Part shown: one piece after another, positions 62,343 to 64,000 of the stretch
How positions within the stretch are numbered: position 1 is the stretch's first letter
Layout: every line of letters starts with the position of its first letter
From: Ypsolopha sequella
Lineage: Eukaryota > Arthropoda > Insecta > Lepidoptera > Ypsolophidae
DNA: 64,000 nt
Assembly: GCA_934047225.1 (NCBI GenBank)
Contig: OW203986.1
Span: forward strand, 24,431,221 to 24,495,220
Direction: 5' to 3'
Made by a program: the position numbers and the translations under genes
Notes under the pieces: model-generated
What the model saw: only the letters and a program-made list of their open reading frames with translations
Database searches by the model: none
Told to the model about the DNA's origin: nothing

Positions 62343-63949
62343 GGCAGTTTGTTTCCACCAACTTCTGGGTATAAGCCTCGTCTTTTACGCCACTAATTTC
62401 TGTCTTGCACCATTTTATTTTTATAAAAACAAAATTTATCACTATTTTAAAAATTATTTTCTTTTTAGGACAAATCAAAATGTGCTCTAATAGCAAGGCA
62501 ACGGGTCTTCCGTTTGCTAAATGCTCTTTGCGATAAGTTTGATAGTGATGGTACATTGAGCCATCAGCCGGGCATCATGCAACTATGTTCAGAACTTTTA
62601 CAAAGTCCAAAGATAGCTGAGGAGTTCTGGAGTCTTCACAGTAGAGAGCAAGGGTTTGGAGTAGTCTCCTTGTGGAATACAGCATTGGAATTCTTCCCAT
62701 TTAACTTTGATGCTCTGTCTATTTTGGCTGGCGGTTTAGCGCAAGCTGGGAAATGCAGTGTGAGAAATGTAAGTATTATTACCTTTTTTCGTACTTTTAT
62801 TGAGTTCCGTTAGAACTACGCCCTGAAATCATCCAAAAAATAAATCTTCCGATGTCGTCAAAGTCCTCATTTGGAAATTTATATGAGGTTGTCAAATAAA
62901 ACATGTATTAAATTTGTATATTGTCTACAAAATACTCCATTTTTTTTTAGTAACTAGTATGAAATTTTTTTTTACTGTTTGCATGTGGTTTTATTTTTCA
63001 TGCCATGATTATAGTATTACAATAATTAAAACTATATTAAACTACAAACTCATGGCCATTTTTTTTTTAAATTTGTTTATTTACTTTAATTAAAACGGAC
63101 AAACCAATTACAATAATTAAAGATAGTAACACAAACACAAAACGGTACAATAAACTACAATAAATAAGAATAACACATAAAGTCAGAAACAGTCCTTCTC
63201 ACAAAAACACAAACACTACAATATTTTCTGGTTATGGTTATGCCATAGGTTATGCAATCACTTTAATATATTGACCCAATGTATTGAAGAGTAGAGATTA
63301 CATAATACAAATTTAAAATGCTACAAAGATATATTTTCCTAGTGATCCCCCAGACAGCCGAAGCACAGGCCATTGCGCGTAAATTTCCTAAATATTATTA
63401 GCATGCAGGTAAAATAATGGTAATACGATATTTCTTCCAGCTGATAGCCGAACTGAAGAGCCTCCCAGTATACACAGAAATATACAACCCAAACTTAGTC
63501 CCTGTAGTGTCCCTAGTATCGGACGACGCCATCATCGGCCGAGACTACTTCCCTTTCGGCGCCCCCTCATATCGCATCGACGCCGGCTCACGCGCCACCA
63601 TCATGGAGAGAAGAGAGGCCACTTTAATCCACTTCAGAACACCCTATTCTTACTGGACCGTCTTCAACAATGAGATTGAAAAAGCGCTAGACAGAAAAGG
63701 TCACCACCAACAAAATCTAAATGAGACTTTGCAACGGGTTTACGAAGGAACTAAAGTGCTAAAAGGAGTGCTAAAGGCGTTGGTGGATGAAACAGAGATA
63801 CCCAAAGCCCTTGTGGCGCCAAGTGAAGGGGTTTTCGATATTTTGGTAAGATTTATGAAGACTGATGCAACCCCCCTGCCGCTGTTGGTGGATTGTCTTG
63901 AAACGTGCTCGGCTTTGATACCGATATTTCCAAAAGAGATTCATTTACG
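57907..63949 (+). CDS. Nup188: Nucleoporin Nup188, N-terminal part (continues past window)
   Basis: Scaffold of the nuclear pore inner ring, an alpha-solenoid that binds Nup93. Eight exons: 57907-57926, 58003-58216, 59139-59435, 59690-59997, 60550-60670, 62112-62225, 62469-62768 and 63441-63949. All junctions are GT-AG and keep frame, giving 627 residues plus two bases; the family is about 1750 long, so roughly the first third is here. Matching landmarks: SYWKRLWRWTSSGS at the start, FYYGERLFLLKLVQHITEF (human YYYEERTCILRCVLHLL), CHKYREQFTKII, RVEWAESNLREQLAILQTLL, the SDQHARMFENHYQHFGATA helix pair, QGFGVVSLWNTALEFFPF and PYSYWTVFNNEIEKAL. No membrane segment or FG repeat, as expected for a scaffold. 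The last codon is split at the donor CG|GTAAGC, so the gene runs on. Nup205 is the nearest alternative, but the early YYGER and PFNFDAL wording fits Nup188 better. Confidence 0.93.
58003..58216 (+). CDS. Nup188: Nup188 exon 2
   Basis: Acceptor ATTTCCAG, donor ATA|GTAAGT. Residues 7-78: SYWKRLWRWTSSGSLTPDDL to VVQTLLHYI. Confidence 0.92.
58246..58788. mobile_element. Non-autonomous hAT element in Nup188 intron 2
   Basis: Perfect 15-bp terminal inverted repeats CAGGGATGGGCAAAC. Perfect 8-bp target duplication ATCTAAAC at 58238-58245 and 58789-58796. 543 bp, with the MITE B copy at 58313-58476 inserted inside. Same family as 21863-22186 by its ends. Only 30 bases from exon 2's donor. The exact ends and duplication suggest a fairly recent insertion. 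Confidence 0.95.
58313..58476. mobile_element. Small foldback MITE B, copy 3, nested
   Basis: GGGGCTCTACCGCGTAATTC on the left, complement GAATTACGCGGTAGACCCCC on the right. Best preserved of the three copies. Lies wholly inside the hAT element 58246-58788, so it inserted later or was carried along. Confidence 0.85.
59139..59435 (+). CDS. Nup188: Nup188 exon 3
   Basis: Acceptor GTCTCTAG, donor AAG|GTAAAC, 99 codons, residues 79-177. Holds FYYGERLFLLKLVQHIT. Confidence 0.95.
59690..59997 (+). CDS. Nup188: Nup188 exon 4
   Basis: Acceptor TTTATAG, donor AT|GTAAGT, residues 178-279 plus two bases. Holds RVEWAESNLREQLAILQTLL and the helix LCLRVMYMEVCLFMVIMDGQ. Confidence 0.93.
60550..60670 (+). 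CDS. Nup188: Nup188 exon 5
   Basis: Acceptor TGTTACAG, donor CAG|GTGAGA, completes codon 280 and runs to 320. Codes NNVSRWIENTKQIVESEL to LMTWMMLTLQ. Confidence 0.92.
60699..60723. repeat. Run of 25 T
   Basis: Homopolymer close to exon 5. On the minus strand it would be the poly(A) tail of a retroelement, but the adjoining sequence is not recognised. Confidence 0.6.
61255..61690 (+). pseudogene. Non-LTR retrotransposon 3' end
   Basis: The frame reads NLPIAIKRAPSAPVFKRLLK, the end of a reverse-transcriptase ORF as in CR1/Jockey-like elements. It is followed by AGTGATAAGGCCGCCAATTT and ACAATAAAGACTATTTGTC, a 3' tail common in Lepidoptera. Strongly 5'-truncated, in Nup188 intron 5. Confidence 0.6.
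62112..62225 (+). CDS. Nup188: Nup188 exon 6
   Basis: Acceptor AATTTTCAG, donor TCT|GTAAGT, 38 codons, residues 321-358: SDQHARMFENHYQHFGATAL and HVFEFLHLLLNT. Confidence 0.94.
62270..62343. repeat. (TCA)n microsatellite
   Basis: About 24 TCA units, the first few interrupted by TCG. Lies 45 bases after the exon 6 donor. It is not translated despite giving long poly-Ser and poly-Ile frames. Confidence 0.95.
62469..62768 (+). CDS. Nup188: Nup188 exon 7
   Basis: Acceptor CTTTTTAG, donor AAT|GTAAGT, 100 codons, residues 359-458. Holds GIMQLCSELLQSPKIAEEFW and WNTALEFFPFNFDALSILAG. Confidence 0.95.
62769..63440. other. Nup188 intron 7
   Basis: AT-rich intron with no recognised insertion. Confidence 0.5.
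63441..63949 (+). CDS. Nup188: Nup188 exon 8, last in window
   Basis: Acceptor TTCTTCCAG, donor CG|GTAAGC, residues 459-627 plus two bases. Holds LKSLPVYTEIYNPNLVPV, DYFPFGAPSYRIDAG and TPYSYWTVFNNEIEKAL. The next exon lies beyond 64000. Confidence 0.95.
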
Positions 63950-64000
63950 GTAAGCGCACTAATGTTTTCTTTTTTAAATTTTAATGTTAGGTTTCTTAAT

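Noticed and set aside
62130..62490. Poly-Ser and poly-Ile frames over the TCA run
   Set aside because: They are translations of the microsatellite after the exon 6 donor; only the first part of the 62130 frame is Nup188 exon 6.

Overview
The window looks like nuclear DNA of a lepidopteran (moth or butterfly). It is AT-rich, has short exons with GT-AG introns, and carries a dense load of small foldback elements, hAT and mariner relics, retrotransposon tails, and a dispersed repeat whose ends (AAACCGGC, GTGCGAGTC, TACGGAACCC) I know from lepidopteran genomes. Three host genes can be read with confidence. All assignments come from reading the translated sequence; no search was run.

Layout. Positions 1-29.6 kb hold no certain host gene. 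They contain transposon relics (mariner pseudogene 9.3-10.3 kb; three non-autonomous hAT elements with exact 8-bp target duplications at 7.3, 21.9 and 23.2 kb) and two possible 5' coding exons (17955-18236 and 26863-26934). From 29.6 to 46.4 kb on the + strand lies a Dbl-family Rho guanine-nucleotide exchange factor of the DBS/MCF2L type, with a complete DH-PH-acidic linker-SH3 tail. A 406-codon open frame (32192-33412) sits inside its first intron. The stop codon lies in the first unit of a roughly 2-kb minisatellite (38-bp unit, 228-bp higher-order period) that fills the 3' UTR. From 48.9 to 55.3 kb is gene-poor transposon debris. Adenylate kinase 2 (minus strand, three exons, complete) and the N-terminal 627 residues of nucleoporin Nup188 (plus strand, eight exons, running off the right edge) are arranged head to head across a 1.27-kb intergenic region.

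The genes do not form one pathway. AK2 balances adenine nucleotides in the mitochondrial intermembrane space, Nup188 is a scaffold of the nuclear pore inner ring, and the exchange factor activates Rho-family GTPases. AK2 and Nup188 are both housekeeping genes and may share a bidirectional promoter.

The most interesting unexplained structure is a recurring RNA-like motif found at ten sites on both strands: CTGANGA (or a close variant), one base, a hairpin, GAA, a self-complementary 4-6 bp word starting with A and ending with T, then one non-G base. At several sites a short helix also closes the outside. This is the architecture of a type I hammerhead ribozyme with a loopless, dimer-forming stem III, apart from one extra base before stem II. 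Two palindromic elements (29.9-30.3 kb and 45.4-45.6 kb) carry one copy on each arm.
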